Positions 11,456-24,226 of a stretch of 64,000 nt of DNA are shown one piece after another. The notes beneath the pieces are model-generated. The model saw only the letters and a program-made list of their open reading frames with translations. It had not been told where the DNA came from and did not search any database. Origin of the DNA: Moniliophthora roreri (Eukaryota > Basidiomycota > Agaricomycetes > Agaricales > Marasmiaceae). Made by a program: the position numbers and the translations under genes. The first letter of the stretch is position 1, and the number at the start of each line of letters is the position of its first letter. The stretch is taken from NCBI GenBank assembly GCA_001466705.2, contig LATX02000211.1:1302001-1366000 (forward strand), in the 5' to 3' direction.

Positions 11456-12419
11456 CAGTAATATGCATAACTTTTACTTTTATTTTCACATGCAAATAGA
11501 GAATATTTTGCACTTTTATGGTTGAAGATGACATATACAAGGGAATTGAGGACTAGTGTGAGCCCTGAGCAGCTAGTCAAAGCAAGTAGTAGAGAAGGAT
11601 ACAGAATATTAGCAGAATAATGGTTGATGGTAGGCTATACAAGAGTACTCTGACCACTGCTAGTATGAGAATAAACAGCAAATATGAGTACAGAGGAGCA
11701 TCCCAAAAACTGTAGGAAACTATACCACATCATGCCTCTCTATTGAAAGCATACCAAAGGGAATATTTTCACTTTTAACAATATTTTCAATCCACACCTC
11801 TCTTGAAAGGAGAATAAAAGCTTTTGATGATACACAAACGAGGATATTATTGAGAAACAGATATGAAACAGAGAATGACAAATTATCAGTGAGAGATACT
11901 CAAGATACTGAATATCAAATTAGAGGAATAAAATAGATGATCAGTTGCCAGAAGGGTGCCTGTATCATGGAAAAATGGGAGACAAAGCTATATGACAAGA
12001 AACCAGCATGGCTGAGCTTACACATATGCTTTAAAACATAGAAATGGAAGCATATTATGTGTCCATAGAGTAGATGATAGTAGATGGAGAAAGAAGGAAC
12101 TGTGTGGAGCAGCATGGAAGTATAATATTTGCAAATGGAGTTGGAAGAAGAGCTGTTTGACAGAGAAAATTGCAAACAATTAGTGTCAGGAGACTGCACA
12201 ATTATACCAGAAAAAGAATAAAAGAGTTTATAGCTATGAAGCCTGACTACAATTGGACACTGTGACAGAGAAATTACCAAACACAGCTCAATTTATATAA
12301 TATTTAGCACTCAACTCAGTTTTATTTTATTATTGTGACAGATATATTAGATTATTTATATTGTAGAGTATATAAGAGGACATCTTTTGTAGGTGGAAAG
12401 TAGGAGAGATACTGCCCAC
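11456..12419 (+). repeat. Repeat R2, copy B, left part
   Basis: It aligns with about 2,618-3,571 (ATATGCATAACTTTTAC at the start), with roughly one difference per ten bases, mostly transitions. It stops exactly where the hAT element begins at 12,420. Confidence 0.7.
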
Positions 12420-14885
12420 CAGAGCTCTGCACAAGTATTGCTACTCATGGGTACTTGAGAGTTGACCTGTAACAGAACTTGTGGGTTTGAGTGACCTGTG
12501 GATCTGGGTACTCAGAGTAGCAGGTCATTTGAGAGTCTGTGTCATAGATTCTAATGAAATCTCATAACCCATGCATACTAGTATAGTAACAGCTAACTTG
12601 AAATACAGTTATGCTACTTATCTTCATCTGAAACCTCTATAGCTACATTATTCTCAACCTGATTTGCACCTCTAATAACTTGTTCTACTATTGTATGGAA
12701 CTCCACATGCTTGTTCTTATCACCTAGAGCTAGAGCTATCTTTGCCTCAGGCAAAAGTCCTGGTACCTGACCTCAGAATGCTAAGAGAGTTCTCTGACAC
12801 ACACTCTCATCTGAGAGTGAATAGCATCTCTTGGTCACTATGAGGCCACCACCTGAGAAGCACCTCTCAATCACAATCTAATACATTGTAGATAGCCTGA
12901 GAATAGAGTAGTTAGTGGTAGAATAAAGGAAAAAATGCCAGTACCTGTGAGTACCTGTATTTACTTGCAGATTGAAAGTATCTGCAGATAACTGTGACTC
13001 TGATCCATGCAGATCCAGATCACCCATGCTATAGGTTACTCATGGATCTGGGTAGCAACTTTTTTGGTGTTATACCCATAGGTCATAGATCCAGGTGATC
13101 TGCTAATTTGTCTAAGATAAGACTAGTGGAAAACTACCCAAAAGATAACCTCCAAAAGTTCTATCCTCTAGTTGTTGTGCAAGTGTGGATTGATGTGATC
13201 AGAGTTGCTGCACTTAGAATGCCAACAAAACTCTTAGCTATGTTAATTCTCTCTTATTAAAGTGTTCTACTTCAAAGTGTTCACCTTAAAAAGAGTATAG
13301 ATGGGTTTTAAAATGGGTTTATTTCACAACACACACACAAAACACAAAGAACATGGTGCACAAAAGCACAAATACAAGAGCTACAGTCCTGTACAAAGAC
13401 TCAATAGCCAATATAGTCTGACTCTACAGAGTTCAAGACTTCTTTAAGACAACTACAGCACACAGCATACTGGAAAAGGTCCTAGACCAGTTTCTACAAA
13501 GAGTTCAGCACAGGCACACCCTTTGCTAAGACTCTAAGTGTGTCACAACCTGATACCCAACACAGGCCACACTCCAAGTGCCCAAGGCTCCTTCTTGGTG
13601 TAAAGTGTCTCTTAGAAAAGTGCCAATTGCACTAAAGATGTTATTCTTTGTCTCTTATGACATAAGTTCATTATCAGATTTCTATCTCTCTGGAGTCACT
13701 CAGAACCAATCTTCAGAGCCTGAAGTGAGGAAGCAAAACTGGGATGGCACACAAAATTATACACCAAACAAACTTGTCATGTATTCACAATCAGAGGGGG
13801 CAGAGTTACTTGAGTATATACACATATCTAGCTGTCCTTATATACAGTCCAAGAAATATATCTACAGAAAATTAGAAATAATGTCTGATAATTCAGGAAA
13901 TAATAAATGAGTGACTGAGATGCTAAAAGAGGGAATATTTAGATGTCATAGAGTCTGGCCACTAGAGTATCCAACCATATCTGCATGTGTATCTACTTCT
14001 CCAGGTGTTCTGGACTCTATAATTTGTATTTTCTCTTTTCTAAGTCGGGTATCTATGAGTAGATGGTTGTATCTGTCCCATTTCTTACAGCATTTCCCTT
14101 TCTGGCATCCACACATCAGCAGAGGCCTAGATGCTCAAAGTTTCTAAGGTCAGAACATGCTATTACTGTTTCTATCTCCTTTGACAATGCACTTTCAGTC
14201 TTAGTTAGGACTTCTTATGCATTAGATATGCTTCAGATGTCTTGTTGTGTCTGTCCATTAAGTAACTTCAGTCCTACAAAAGTAGTCTTCTAGCTTCCAA
14301 GGTTACTTCACACTTAGTTATGTTATTTTGTATGTTTTCACTGCTGTTGAACTCTTTATTAAAAGATTGTCTGCTTTAACTTTAATCCGTATATTGACTT
14401 CAGAGGATGATTATTCTTTGATCATTTCTGTTCTAAGTCATCTTTCTGTTTTGATGTCTCTTTTAAGTACCTCTGTACTGTTTGACTGCACATTGCACTT
14501 TGCAGATGTTATAGAAGGTTGAAATAAAAATAAAATCCCATTGATAGCACTTTGAGAGCTTGGTTAACTAGCTAATGCGTTCATTGGGCCATAGTTAGGT
14601 TCTCTACAGGTTTTGGAAGTGATCTGCTTTGAATCTGATACATAGATAAGTCAGAAAGTACAGCTTAGACACCTCTGTATAGTGTATCATATAGCTTTTC
14701 ATACTTTCCAATGCACTATAGCTTCTCTAAGGCAATGACTAGCAGACTAGGCTCACTCTAGTTCTTATTACCCATTATTTTGTGTCATATTAAAGTGTTC
14801 TGATCCAAAAGTAATGTAAAACAAATAAAATTGGGTCTTTCCTAGGTTTGCCATATTACCATGAGTTAACTTGTGCAGAGCTCTA
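12420..14885 (-). mobile_element. hAT element, copy 2, with R1 nested inside
   Basis: The left end CAGAGCTCTGCACAAGT and the right end (inverted, last base mutated) frame 2,466 bp. The flanks CTGCCCAC (12,412-12,419) and CTGCCTAC (14,886-14,893) form an 8-bp target duplication with one transition. The uninterrupted target is visible in R2 copy A at about 5,821. The first 680 bases match the hAT at 21,917-23,008 and include the decayed C-terminal transposase coding on the minus strand. The right end resumes at 14,859 after the nested R1. Confidence 0.8.
13104..14858 (+). repeat. Repeat R1, copy B, nested in hAT copy 2
   Basis: It starts TAATTTGTCTAAGATAAG and ends CTTGCCATATTA, and the hAT sequence resumes on both sides. 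At about 1.75 kb it is the longest R1 copy in the window and defines the family limits. Short plus-strand ORFs (13,578-14,522) are not conserved in the other copies and carry no known domain. Confidence 0.6.
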
Positions 14886-15611
14886 CTGCCTACTGATTAC
14901 CAGAGTGTATGACATTGTTGTTCAGATAGAAGAGCTACTGGCAATCAGTATTTTTCAACTACTTCAGGCTCTAGCTTATTTAGTTGTGCAAGAGGTGCAG
15001 GCTAGTTGAGACCTGAGATTGTATCCCAAACTAGAGATCTAAATAAAAGCTAGAAAGAGCTTAGTTTTTAATGCAAGAGGCATGTTTTCTGATAAGAGGA
15101 ACATTGTATTAGTCTACTAAGAGGGTAGCTGATGTACATCAGTATAGTCTGGTGTTTTGACATGAATTAGAGAGAGGGTTTCAGGCTAGCAGGGGCTAGA
15201 AGATTTGTCCTCTTGAGAATTGTTGCAGAACATAGCTAAGAGGGCTATATTCAGGTACAAGAGGTACCTTTGTTCTCACTTAGAAGAAGTTTAATCTTTG
15301 GGCAGTTTCTGGTTGAACCTTATACTAGTTTTGCTTTTGAAGTGAATAATAAACCACATACCCAAGAAAATATTTACAAAAACAAACACCAATCTCAAAT
15401 CTGAGAAGTTGTTTTGAAGGCAATCATCTCTGAACTACTGAGCAAGACATTGAGAATTATTCTTGATCTTGCAGTAACAGTAAACCATGCCAAACCAACT
15501 TGCAAACAAAAACTAAGAATCAAGAACTTATATATACCTTTTTCGGGGTATTTTGGCACCACAAGCCTTGTGTTTTCATAGTAGAGGCATAGGTTTTTGA
15601 GCATCTTCATC
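14886..15611 (+). repeat. Repeat R2, copy B, right part
   Basis: It continues copy B after the hAT and aligns with about 3,565-3,934 and 6,181-6,541, including the conserved unrecognised minus-strand ORF at 15,395-15,610. Removing 12,420-14,885 plus one 8-bp duplicate restores an R2 unit collinear with copy A. Confidence 0.7.
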
Positions 15612-15849
15612 AGCTTCTAGATTCTGCCTCTTGCTAACCATACAATGATAGAAAGCTGAGCAGGCAGCAGTCAGAGCATCTGGACATGCCTTGGTTGATG
15701 CAATATAATTGAATAGGTTGTTGTCTTAGTGTTTGATTGATGCTCTGGCACTATTAGGCTTGTCGCCACAACCTGTAGTTGCAACTGAAGAAATGACAGC
15801 AGGAGTTATTCTCCACCTTTCCAAGCTTTGTAAAATGCTCTAAAACAAA

Positions 15850-16320
15850 GGGGTTGGTTGGGTGGGGCATGCCCAATGCACAAAAGAGAGAAACAAAGCA
15901 AGAAAAAAATTATTTCTCCAGCAGATCAATTTCACAAATCAAATAATACTGCCAAATTTTGCCAATCTGACTCCCATTTTGCCATTTTATTGCCAGTTTT
16001 GCCAACAACACTAGCCCAGCCACTGCCAGGGTTGCTGACTAATCCACCTTGTGGTTGAGAGTTTGACTCATGGGAGTTGCAAATAATAAATATTATTTCT
16101 TTTTGCCCCTGACCCCTAGGTGGGACTAACACATTACAGTGGCTGAAATACATTATAACCATTTTGCTTCATTTTAATCCATTAAAATAAAGGAACAACA
16201 ATTATATTGCATTAAAATATGCCATAATGATTATAATGTATTTTGGCTATTATAGTGTATTTTGCTCATTTTATTCCAAAATATTTAAGTGTCCATTTCA
16301 CTAATGATTTTATCTAGGAT
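15850..16320 (+). mobile_element. MITE-A, partial copy
   Basis: From about 16,010 the sequence matches the outer half of MITE-A, with AATCCACCTT, then GTTTGACTCATGGG, then the CATTATAA-type units, ending in GTGTCCATTTCACTAATG near 16,312. The A-box half is missing. It is replaced by a stretch rich in TTTTGCCA words at 15,940-16,005. No coding. Confidence 0.6.
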
Positions 16321-16945
16321 TTCTTGTCTCTTTAGATATTAATAATGTGTTTCCTTGTATCTGTAATCAAGTAGCTATGTTCATCTAGAGGTCTTTTAAC
16401 TCTTTCTGAGGTCACATTGCTCTCTATTAGATCAATTCATCAACTTGTGCCATGTTAAAACTCTTTGTTAAGAAATTGTCTGCTTTGACTCTGATCCACA
16501 TATTGAATTCTAATGACTGATTATTCTCTGATTTTTCCTTTTCAGGTTGTCTTTCTGTTCAATGTCTTCTTTAAGTACTTCTATACTGTTTGACTGCTTG
16601 TTGCACTTCACAGATATTATAGAAAAGTAGTTAAACTAAAATCCCATTGATAGCACTTTGAGAAAGCTCAGTTGACTAGCCAACACACTTGTATGGTCTT
16701 AGTTAGATTTACTACAGGTTTTAGAAGTAATCCACTTCAGATCTGATACATAGATAAGTCAGAAAGTACAGCTCTTTATGCTTTTCAAAGTACTGTAGCT
16801 TCTCTAAGGCAATGACTAGCAGACTAGGCTCACTCTAGTCCTTATTACTCCTTATCTCATGTTATATTAAATTGCTTTATATTAAAAATAGTATAAATCA
16901 AACAAAATTGAGTCTTTTCTAGACTTGCCATATTAACAATGGCCA
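16321..16945 (+). repeat. Repeat R1, distal fragment
   Basis: It aligns with about 14,330-14,858, sharing GAAATTGTCTGCTTT, TACTGTTTGACTGC and the terminal CTTGCCATATTA, with many transitions. Confidence 0.55.
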
Positions 16946-19900
16946 AAGGCTTGTCAATTACAATCTGCTGCCAGTGAAATTTAAGGAATCAACTAAAGCC
17001 TGTATTGACAACATTGACAGTGCTTTCAAGATAGCCTAGGTTATAATGTGAGAAGAGCAACACATCTAAAAGTGCTAGGTAGACAAGAGAGTGGAGGGTG
17101 TTTACTCACCTACTGTGAGAATATCAATGTCAATAGTTTCTACATGAATCAAATACTGAGAATGTTAAAAAATGCATTAAAAATCTTATATTGGTATATA
17201 TCTTGTCAATTGATGCATATAGAGTTTAAAGGTCATCTGGAGTCAACAAGATGAGTTTGAAGGCAAGCTGCCACATAAGATTTCTGCTATCTTTAGTAGT
17301 AGGTCTTGGTGCAGAAAGTTTTGGTTCTTACTAAGTATTTTGACAAAGAGTTCCCACATACTCTTACTCTGATGTTGAACTTCTTCAGCACTGCCATCTA
17401 GTCTTTTGCTTACCTCAGTTTTCTGCAATCTTAAGTAAGCATTTAGTAAGCAGCCTGTCAAATGAACATAAACTCATCTTCATACTCTGACAGCCTTAGC
17501 ATCCCCTCTGAAACAATGCCACAAAAAGAATAAGCAAAGGTCTAGAAACTTAGTATAGGCATACTTGCTGTTCCTGTCAAGCTGCTTAAAGAGATGGGTC
17601 TATTTCACTGGTGTTCTCAACCCTTAGCAAATGCCCTCTAGATCCTGTGTAATCTTCTCTCTGCTGAACTATTCTATGTATCTTGGATATGCCACAATTT
17701 ATAAGCAGTAGTGACCATATTGAGGGAATGGGGCATGGTGGAAACAGGCTTGAGCAAATGCAAGTTTGCATAGTCTACAGGATGTGAGGTTGCATTCACT
17801 GCCCTTATGTTCTACAAATTTTATAAGGTATGCTGTTTTACCAGCAAAGTCTATTGTGAACATTTCTCTCTCATTAGATTTGCCACAAAGGCTGTGTAAA
17901 GATCAGCTGGACTGGTCATTGCTGATTCAGAAGAATCCACTAAAAGTGCCTTGAGTGTAGCCTGCAACTGTAAGCTTTACACCAATTCCACATGATTCTT
18001 AATATATCTGCTTTCTAATAGCTTTTTGCCACCTTCTATCTCCATCCTGAAAGAACTGTTTGAATTTGTTCCTTTAGTACAGGTTTAGTAAGCCCTTTGA
18101 CCAGAAGAATGTAAGTATTTTAGCTATTTTTTATTTTTACATTAACTGTCAGATGGAAATTTCACATTAGGCAGAAAAAATAAGAATACTAGATGCTGTT
18201 AAAAGGAATGTTTGCCATATACCTAAAGCTTCTTGAAAAAATCACAATTCTGCTAACTACTTGAGCTATAGCTATAGCCAACTGTGAACCTTAAATGTAC
18301 TCTCTTCTAATTCCTGAAATTTAAAGAGCAAGGTTTCATCCACAAATGGCAATGCTGAGAAAGGGCCAGCCTTGTATTTCCTGACTATAGGCAAAGGAGA
18401 AAAATACATATGTTAGTTTAGTTTTAGTTTCAGTCCAGAATACTTATAGGACAACATCTGGAAAATAGTTCTTGACAAGATCACTAAGAGGACTAAAGAA
18501 GACAGAGTCTTTCATGCTATGGCTCACAAGTCAATTATACTAAATCCATGTCTCTTAGCTTAATGGAACCATAATATAGTGTGACTGTGATCTGGTTCAT
18601 TATTCAATTCCAATATTGAGGCTTGTGCAAAGAGAATATTGAGATAGCAGGTGCTGCTGGTATGACCTCTACTCTAATTATGCTGTGAAGCAATGCCTGT
18701 TGAGATCAAAGGGGTGCCAAAAAATGAAAATCACACCAGAGGTTGAATTTTTTTTGACCTTAAACAGAGAACCTACCTACCTTCACATGATAAAATTACT
18801 ATATAAGGTCAATATGACATTACTATTTTCCTATGTAGAATGCCCTACTGTCATCCCAGACCCAACATATGCCCAGATCAACAACTCAGAAATGGAAGAG
18901 ACTTGTACTTCATACTGGTGTCAGTAATCTTGGAGATTATTACTAGCTGCTGTAAGAGACCTGACTAGAACTGTGGCCTGCAGATGGTGTTTTTAAACTG
19001 CTAGCATGGTTGTTAGTAATTTTTTTGCTCTGTTAGTGCCTGTCAATGTTGTATCTTGCATATAGAAATAGTTCTTTATGAAGGTTATGCTAATACAACT
19101 TTTTGGCTATAGAATATAGCTCTAGAACTCTAGAGCACCCTATTCATAACATTGAGAAGGTTAGGTCAAAAAAAAATTCAGCCCAGAGCTGAACCTACCT
19201 ACCTACTCCTAGTACAAGATTCACAGTCTGGTACCCTCTTGGTTGAGACAACTCAATTAACAAAACCAGATAGATAGGTAGTGATCTCACCTTCTCTTCA
19301 GCCATCTCTATAATTGGGAATTATCTACTTTCAGTGAAAAATACTGCTGTAGATATTGGCTCTGAGTTTAACAGCTGTCAAAACTGCCCATGAATGAGTT
19401 CTAATTCAATCTTCCCATTCTTTTTAACTATTAAAAGTGTCTTGGAGTATCTCTGAACTGGCCATAATGAATGTAAAGGGCAAAATTGCAAAGGTGCTTC
19501 TGCCAAATTCTAGAAAGAGCTTTCAGAAGCAGGTAAAGTTGGATTCTTTTGAAAAGATTTGTTATAATTAATCATGGCCACTTGTGCCATATCAAGCATG
19601 ACAAATACTGGCCTGTCTTCACCATCTGCTGCAATTGCCTCTCAAGCTGTCTCTGCTATGGCTGTGTCAATAATGTTGCTTTCAATGTTTCTTGAGACAA
19701 GTGCTTCTGAAACTATGATAAAAATGTCTTGCTTATGCAACAAGAGCTTTAGCTGCAGCTAGGCTACAAGCTAGAGCTTCTTGTGCTCTAAAGTGATGCC
19801 TTTTGCAGCTGCTTTGTCCAGAAATAGCTTGGAACTACTAAGCACCCAAGCAGTGTGCAGTTGGCAAGATAGTACAGAATCTGGAAATTATGCACCAATA

Positions 19901-21908
19901 CCTGCACTTTGTCACTAGCATGTTGAATGTCAGTAAGAAACTTGACAAAGCCAGACAATTGCAATAGCCTCTATAGGACTGACAGCAAAGTCAGTGGAGC
20001 TGAGAAGTTGTGAGTCCAAACATGGATTACAAGCTCTAGTTGGCACACAGTCTCTTGAAAAGTAGACCTTTCCTGAACCCAGTACATTAACAAGGAATCT
20101 GCACATTACTAAGTCCAAGTCTTGGGTTTATAATAGCTCAACCATGTACATATGCTCTCTTTGAAAGATGGCATCAACTGTCTTATTTACCAAAGTGCCT
20201 GCCTGATAAAGAAGCATAGGAGGCTTATTACAAAATCTACAGCAGGAATGTCCAGACTTGCAATATGACTTTTGTATTAGGATAATTATCACCAGGATCA
20301 TCTAGAGGGGGTGGTCCTCACAGTGTAGGAGAGAATATTGCCTGAGTCAAGTTAGTGAATATTTGAGACCAAGGGGGGAGGTGGACTATAGTTCTGGCAT
20401 ATACTAGTGGTTGGTTGGTCTGGCTGGAGGCCAACTAAAATTTTTTTAGTAGGTTTGGCTGCTTTTGGAGGCTTTTGGACAACAATTTTGGTAATTTTTT
20501 TTGTCTGGAATTCTTAATTTGCTATTCCTAGGGTTCTGGACTCTACATGAGTATGTTGTTAACAACACTTGGGACCACAGCTAGCATGCTAGTTCATGCT
20601 AGTTGGGCATCAATTGTGAATGCCAATGTAGTTATGAATTTGAAATGAAATGAAGAATTCATACTCTGTTGGATGGTCTCTGCAAGATTGTTGTGACTAT
20701 AAGAGGGCCTCCAAAATAGATCTGCATAGATAGAGCCCACTAATTGAAATTCTGTTTCCATTTACCTTACTCCCAATTGATTTGGGCACTTACTTCACCC
20801 AAAAGTGACATTCTCATAGGCAACAGTCACCACATTATTGCCACCCTTATTCAAGCTCTATGCTCAACCATAACAAAACACTTGTAGAACAAGGCATCAG
20901 GAATAAGCATGGCTACCCAGATATATCAGACACCACTCTCATATCAACTATTATTGGCATGGTAGCACTGCTCCAGTGCTTCTCATGCTGCTGTGTTCTC
21001 TTTCCTGTTCTAATTTGTTAACATTTACATTTATGTATTAGCTACATTGGTTCAGTATTCAAACTGTCACATCATGTCTTCTTGGCTTGGCTTCACAGGT
21101 CTGGTGCTCAGAAGGGTGCAATGGCTGAGCCAAACCTATTAGATGTGTCTTTGTTGGCCCTCTGGGTGCTGGAGGTTACATGACTTGAGGGGAGGGACAA
21201 AATGGAAGCTGGAGTGGAAGACAGTAGCTGAGGGGAATATGAAGTCATCAAGCATATGTGGAATGATTGACTACCTCTGCTCCAGCTTTGCTAGAGTTTG
21301 GTGCAGGGCATGGCACAGATGTGACAAGTAAGGCCATGAGAGGTAAGTGGTTGCAGGGTTTGGGTATGGTAGCTGGCTGATGGGGTGTAAGCACATGTAA
21401 GCTGTGACTGAGATATCAAGAGTGTTGCTCTTGACATTATTACCTTAGAAGAGGAGGTTGTGTACTTTATTTAGAAATAGTTGTAGAAATAGCAATACAA
21501 GCATGAGGAGGTCAAATTTGTACCAGAGTGCACCCAGAGGGTGCACACTTGAATTCCCAAGTTTCATAAGAACCTATGGTTCTCTTACCTCTGGAATGGT
21601 CTGCAGACAGCCCATAGCTTCTAAAAATCCAAATATGTCAGGCAGAGGTGATATTAGCAAAATAGAGAGCAAAAGAAAGGTTGTCATCTACTGCTTATGT
21701 CACACCTTCCATATAGAGTAATTTTTACATGTAATAGTTGGTTGGTTCTCTCCAAGACTCTCTTGAAAAGAAATCCAATGCTATATATTAGGCTAGAGGA
21801 TAGCTCATGCTGATGGCACTTATAAATAGGCTGAGCCTCAAGCTGTTTGTTATGAACCTTTGGTTCACTCTTTGCAGCCTAATGGAAGTAAGTACTCACA
21901 GGACAGCA
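16946..21908. other. Decayed repeat DNA, no gene recognised
   Basis: About 5 kb nearly devoid of CpG. Both strands are interrupted by stops every 60-80 codons. Open stretches such as 18,685-18,927 (+), 19,574-19,762 (+) and 19,930-20,118 (-) show no motif I can name. Runs of T or A (18,746, 20,440, 20,493) are the only simple sequence. I see no RNA gene or CRISPR-like array. Confidence 0.5.
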
Positions 21909-21916
21909 GTAAGAGT
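21909..21916. repeat. 8-bp target duplication, left (GTAAGAGT)
   Basis: GTAAGAGT immediately precedes the CAGAGCTCTG end of the hAT and recurs at 23,009-23,016. Confidence 0.9.
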
Positions 21917-22043
21917 CAGAGCTCTGCATGAGTATTGCTACTCATAGGTACTTGAGAGTTGACCTATAACAGAACTCATGGGTTTGAGTACCCATGACTC
22001 ATGCATACTAGTATAGTAACAGCTAACTTGAAATATAGTTATG

Positions 22044-22770
22044 CTACTTATCTTCATCTGAGACCTCTATAGCTACATTATTCTCAATCTGATTTGCACC
22101 TCTAATAACTTGTTCTACTATTGTATGGGACTCCACATGCTTGTTCTTATCACCTAGAGCTAGAGCCATCTTTGCCTTAGGCAAAAGTCCTGGTACCTGA
22201 CCCCAGAATGCTAAGAGAGTTCTCTGACACACACTCTCATCTGAGAGTGAATGTTACATTTTCTCCAACCACAGACACTCATACTATGCTTTTCATTTAC
22301 ATCTGGACATATCCACATCTCCAGCTTCCTTTTTAGTATCCTTTGTACTCTTATTTCTATAACTTTCTATCCTTTTCTATAATAATCTGTAACCCTCCAT
22401 TGTTACTCATACCACTTCTACCATGTTCTATCTCTTTCCATTTGCTTACTAACTTATTCATTCCATACTGTTCTATAGCTTTCTTTGTATGCAAACAAGT
22501 AGCTACAACAGTTGTATTTAGGTAGAGCAAACTGGATCTAAGCTCCTCAGCTTGACTTGGTTAAATCAACCTTGTAACAGTCAATGAACAAACCATCTGA
22601 ATCTCAGTTGTGACTGAGCAAACTCAAACTTGAACCTTAGACTGATTCTGCAGAGAGTCTTACTTATTGTAGAGTTAGTGTTGTCATTGCTGTGCAAGTA
22701 ACATAACAGTGAATAGTGCCTCTTGGTCACCATGAGGCCACCACATGAGAAGCACCTCTCAATCACAATC
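22044..22770 (-). pseudogene. hAT transposase C-terminal fragment, split by an LTR
   Basis: Read across the insertion on the minus strand, the fragment has an IERCFSCGGLMVTKR stretch (about 22,766-22,714), then CQRTLLAFWGQVPGL in the 62-codon segment 22,232-22,044. The same fragment lies uninterrupted in copy 2 at about 12,890-12,605. It corresponds to the dimerisation end of hAT transposases (ERxFSxGG, then a conserved RxxL region). The solo LTR at 22,252-22,708 separates the halves. It is not functional. Confidence 0.65.
22252..22708 (+). mobile_element. Solo Gypsy LTR with 5-bp duplication, CpG-free
   Basis: The 457-bp LTR runs from TGTTACATT to ATAACA, flanked by GTGAA at 22,247-22,251 and 22,709-22,713. 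The uninterrupted target (GAGAGTGAATAG) is visible in hAT copy 2 at about 12,813-12,824. It carries a TATTTAGG box at about 22,515 and TCAGCTTGACTT at 22,547-22,558, 32 nt apart as in the other family members. The pair TGTGCAAGTAACAT here against TGCGCAAGTAACGT in the younger LTR at 36.3 kb shows CpG decay. Confidence 0.88.
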
Positions 22771-23016
22771 TAAGACATTGTAGATAGCCTGAGAATAGAG
22801 TAGTTAGTGGTAGAATAAAGGCAAAAATGCCAGTACCTGTATTCACTTACAGGTTGAAAGTACCTGCAGGTACCTGTGACTCTGATCCGTGCAGATCTGG
22901 ATTACCCATGCTATGGGTCACTCACAGATCTGGGTAGCAACTTTTTTGGTGGTATACCTATGGGTCATAGATCCAGGTGATCCACGAGTTAACTCATGCA
23001 GAGCTCTGGTAAGAGT

Positions 23017-23586
23017 GATAGTGAGCTTGTGCCCATGGTGCTAGGAATGGTTACTAGAGAGAGGCAAGCCACTCATTTCTGAACCTTCAGTTCTCTGCTC
23101 CTTGCAGCTAGAGACAGTGAGCACTTGTGGGGAAACAGCCATTTTTTAGAGCTATGACTTTTGCCACATGACAGTTCATGATTTATTCTATTGTAGATTT
23201 TTTTTCCTCACCCCCCCCTGTTTGAGACATTGTGAGAGAATGAAGCAGAGCATCAATTTCATTCTGAATTTGCCAGTCTGAGAAACACCTAGAATTGCAA
23301 TACTCAAGCAGATCAATCAGGTTAGGAGTGTAGTACTCACTCAAGGGTTCTTTGAGGTGATTGCATTATCATGTGCACAGAGGTCTGAGAAGAAAAGTAA
23401 ATGACTTGATTTTCCCATGGCAATAGCCAGCTTTCAAGCTTTCAGGCCTCAAGGTTCAAGTGAGTCTTGCATTTATGCAAGTTCCTAGTGTTCAATTTCA
23501 TTCCTTGAAAGAATTCAGATTTGCAGTGTACTCAGAAGAACCATCTGACCATTATGATAGATGGAGGCAATGGGATTAACTGACAT
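23017..23586. other. Decayed repeat DNA
   Basis: CpG-poor sequence between the hAT element and an inverted-repeat element. A short C-run near 23,210 is the only notable feature. No coding recognised. Confidence 0.4.
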
Positions 23587-24160
23587 CATACTATCAATCA
23601 AGCAGAAGTGCAATGAAAAATGTCATTACTATAAATTTTTTGCTGTTCACACTCATTTCCCTTCAAACTTTACATATAGTATTCTATCATATGGAACCTT
23701 CCTCTGAGCAAATATTAGGATTTTAGGTTAAAATGGACTAATGCCAGAGAAATGCCAGTAAAAACACTGGAAGTGCAAACCTTTCTTCAACCAACATCTA
23801 TCCCATTCCCTCATCCCTCAATTTCCACCAGAGATAGCCTAAGATGAAGATTAATAGTCATATTTGATATCATCCAAAATTTGTAGCTTGACATGAGTTG
23901 TATGAGGCTGTGAAAATCATTTAATGCAGGAAACTCAGGATTTGCCCAAAAAGGCAATATGCTCAGGATTGCAAAAAACAGTGTACTTTTTCCTCTGCTT
24001 ATTCAATGATTCTGAGTAGACAGACTTTGAGATAATAAGGCAGTTCATCCAATAAAAATTTGTAGAAGGGAAAGGTTGAGGTTTGATGACTCTGGAAAGG
24101 TATTTATATGTGGGATTGCACTTCTAGGTGCCATTGCACTTCTGCTTGATTGATAGTATG
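23587..24160. mobile_element. 574-bp element with perfect 29-bp inverted ends
   Basis: Bases 23,587-23,615 (starting CATACTATCAATCAAGC) and 24,132-24,160 are perfect reverse complements over 29 bp. The interior has no coding capacity or known motif. Flanking duplications are not evident, so either the target duplication has decayed or the true ends differ slightly. It ends only 66 bp before the stop codon of the eIF2-alpha gene and marks the edge of the first CpG-containing island. Confidence 0.65.
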
Positions 24161-24226
24161 GGAGGAAGTCGAAGAGTTGATTCTGAGTGAGTGAATTACA
24201 CTTTACAAGATGTCATCTCAATCCTT

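Larger units (their letters stand above)
21917..23008 (-). mobile_element. hAT element, copy 1 (complete ends, nested solo LTR)
   Basis: The terminal inverted repeat CAGAGCTCTGCATGAGT is present at both ends, with perfect 8-bp duplications, both hallmarks of hAT transposons. The total of 1,092 bp includes a 457-bp solo LTR plus its 5-bp duplication, so the element itself is about 630 bp. It is non-autonomous: only the C-terminal part of a transposase is left, on the minus strand (about 22,770-22,714 and 22,232-22,044). Confidence 0.88.

Noticed and set aside
13104..14858. R1 as a Helitron or as an LTR
   Set aside because: No TC start with CTRR and hairpin end, and no convincing 5-bp duplication; the TG...CA reading of the ends is not consistent between copies, so it is left unclassified.
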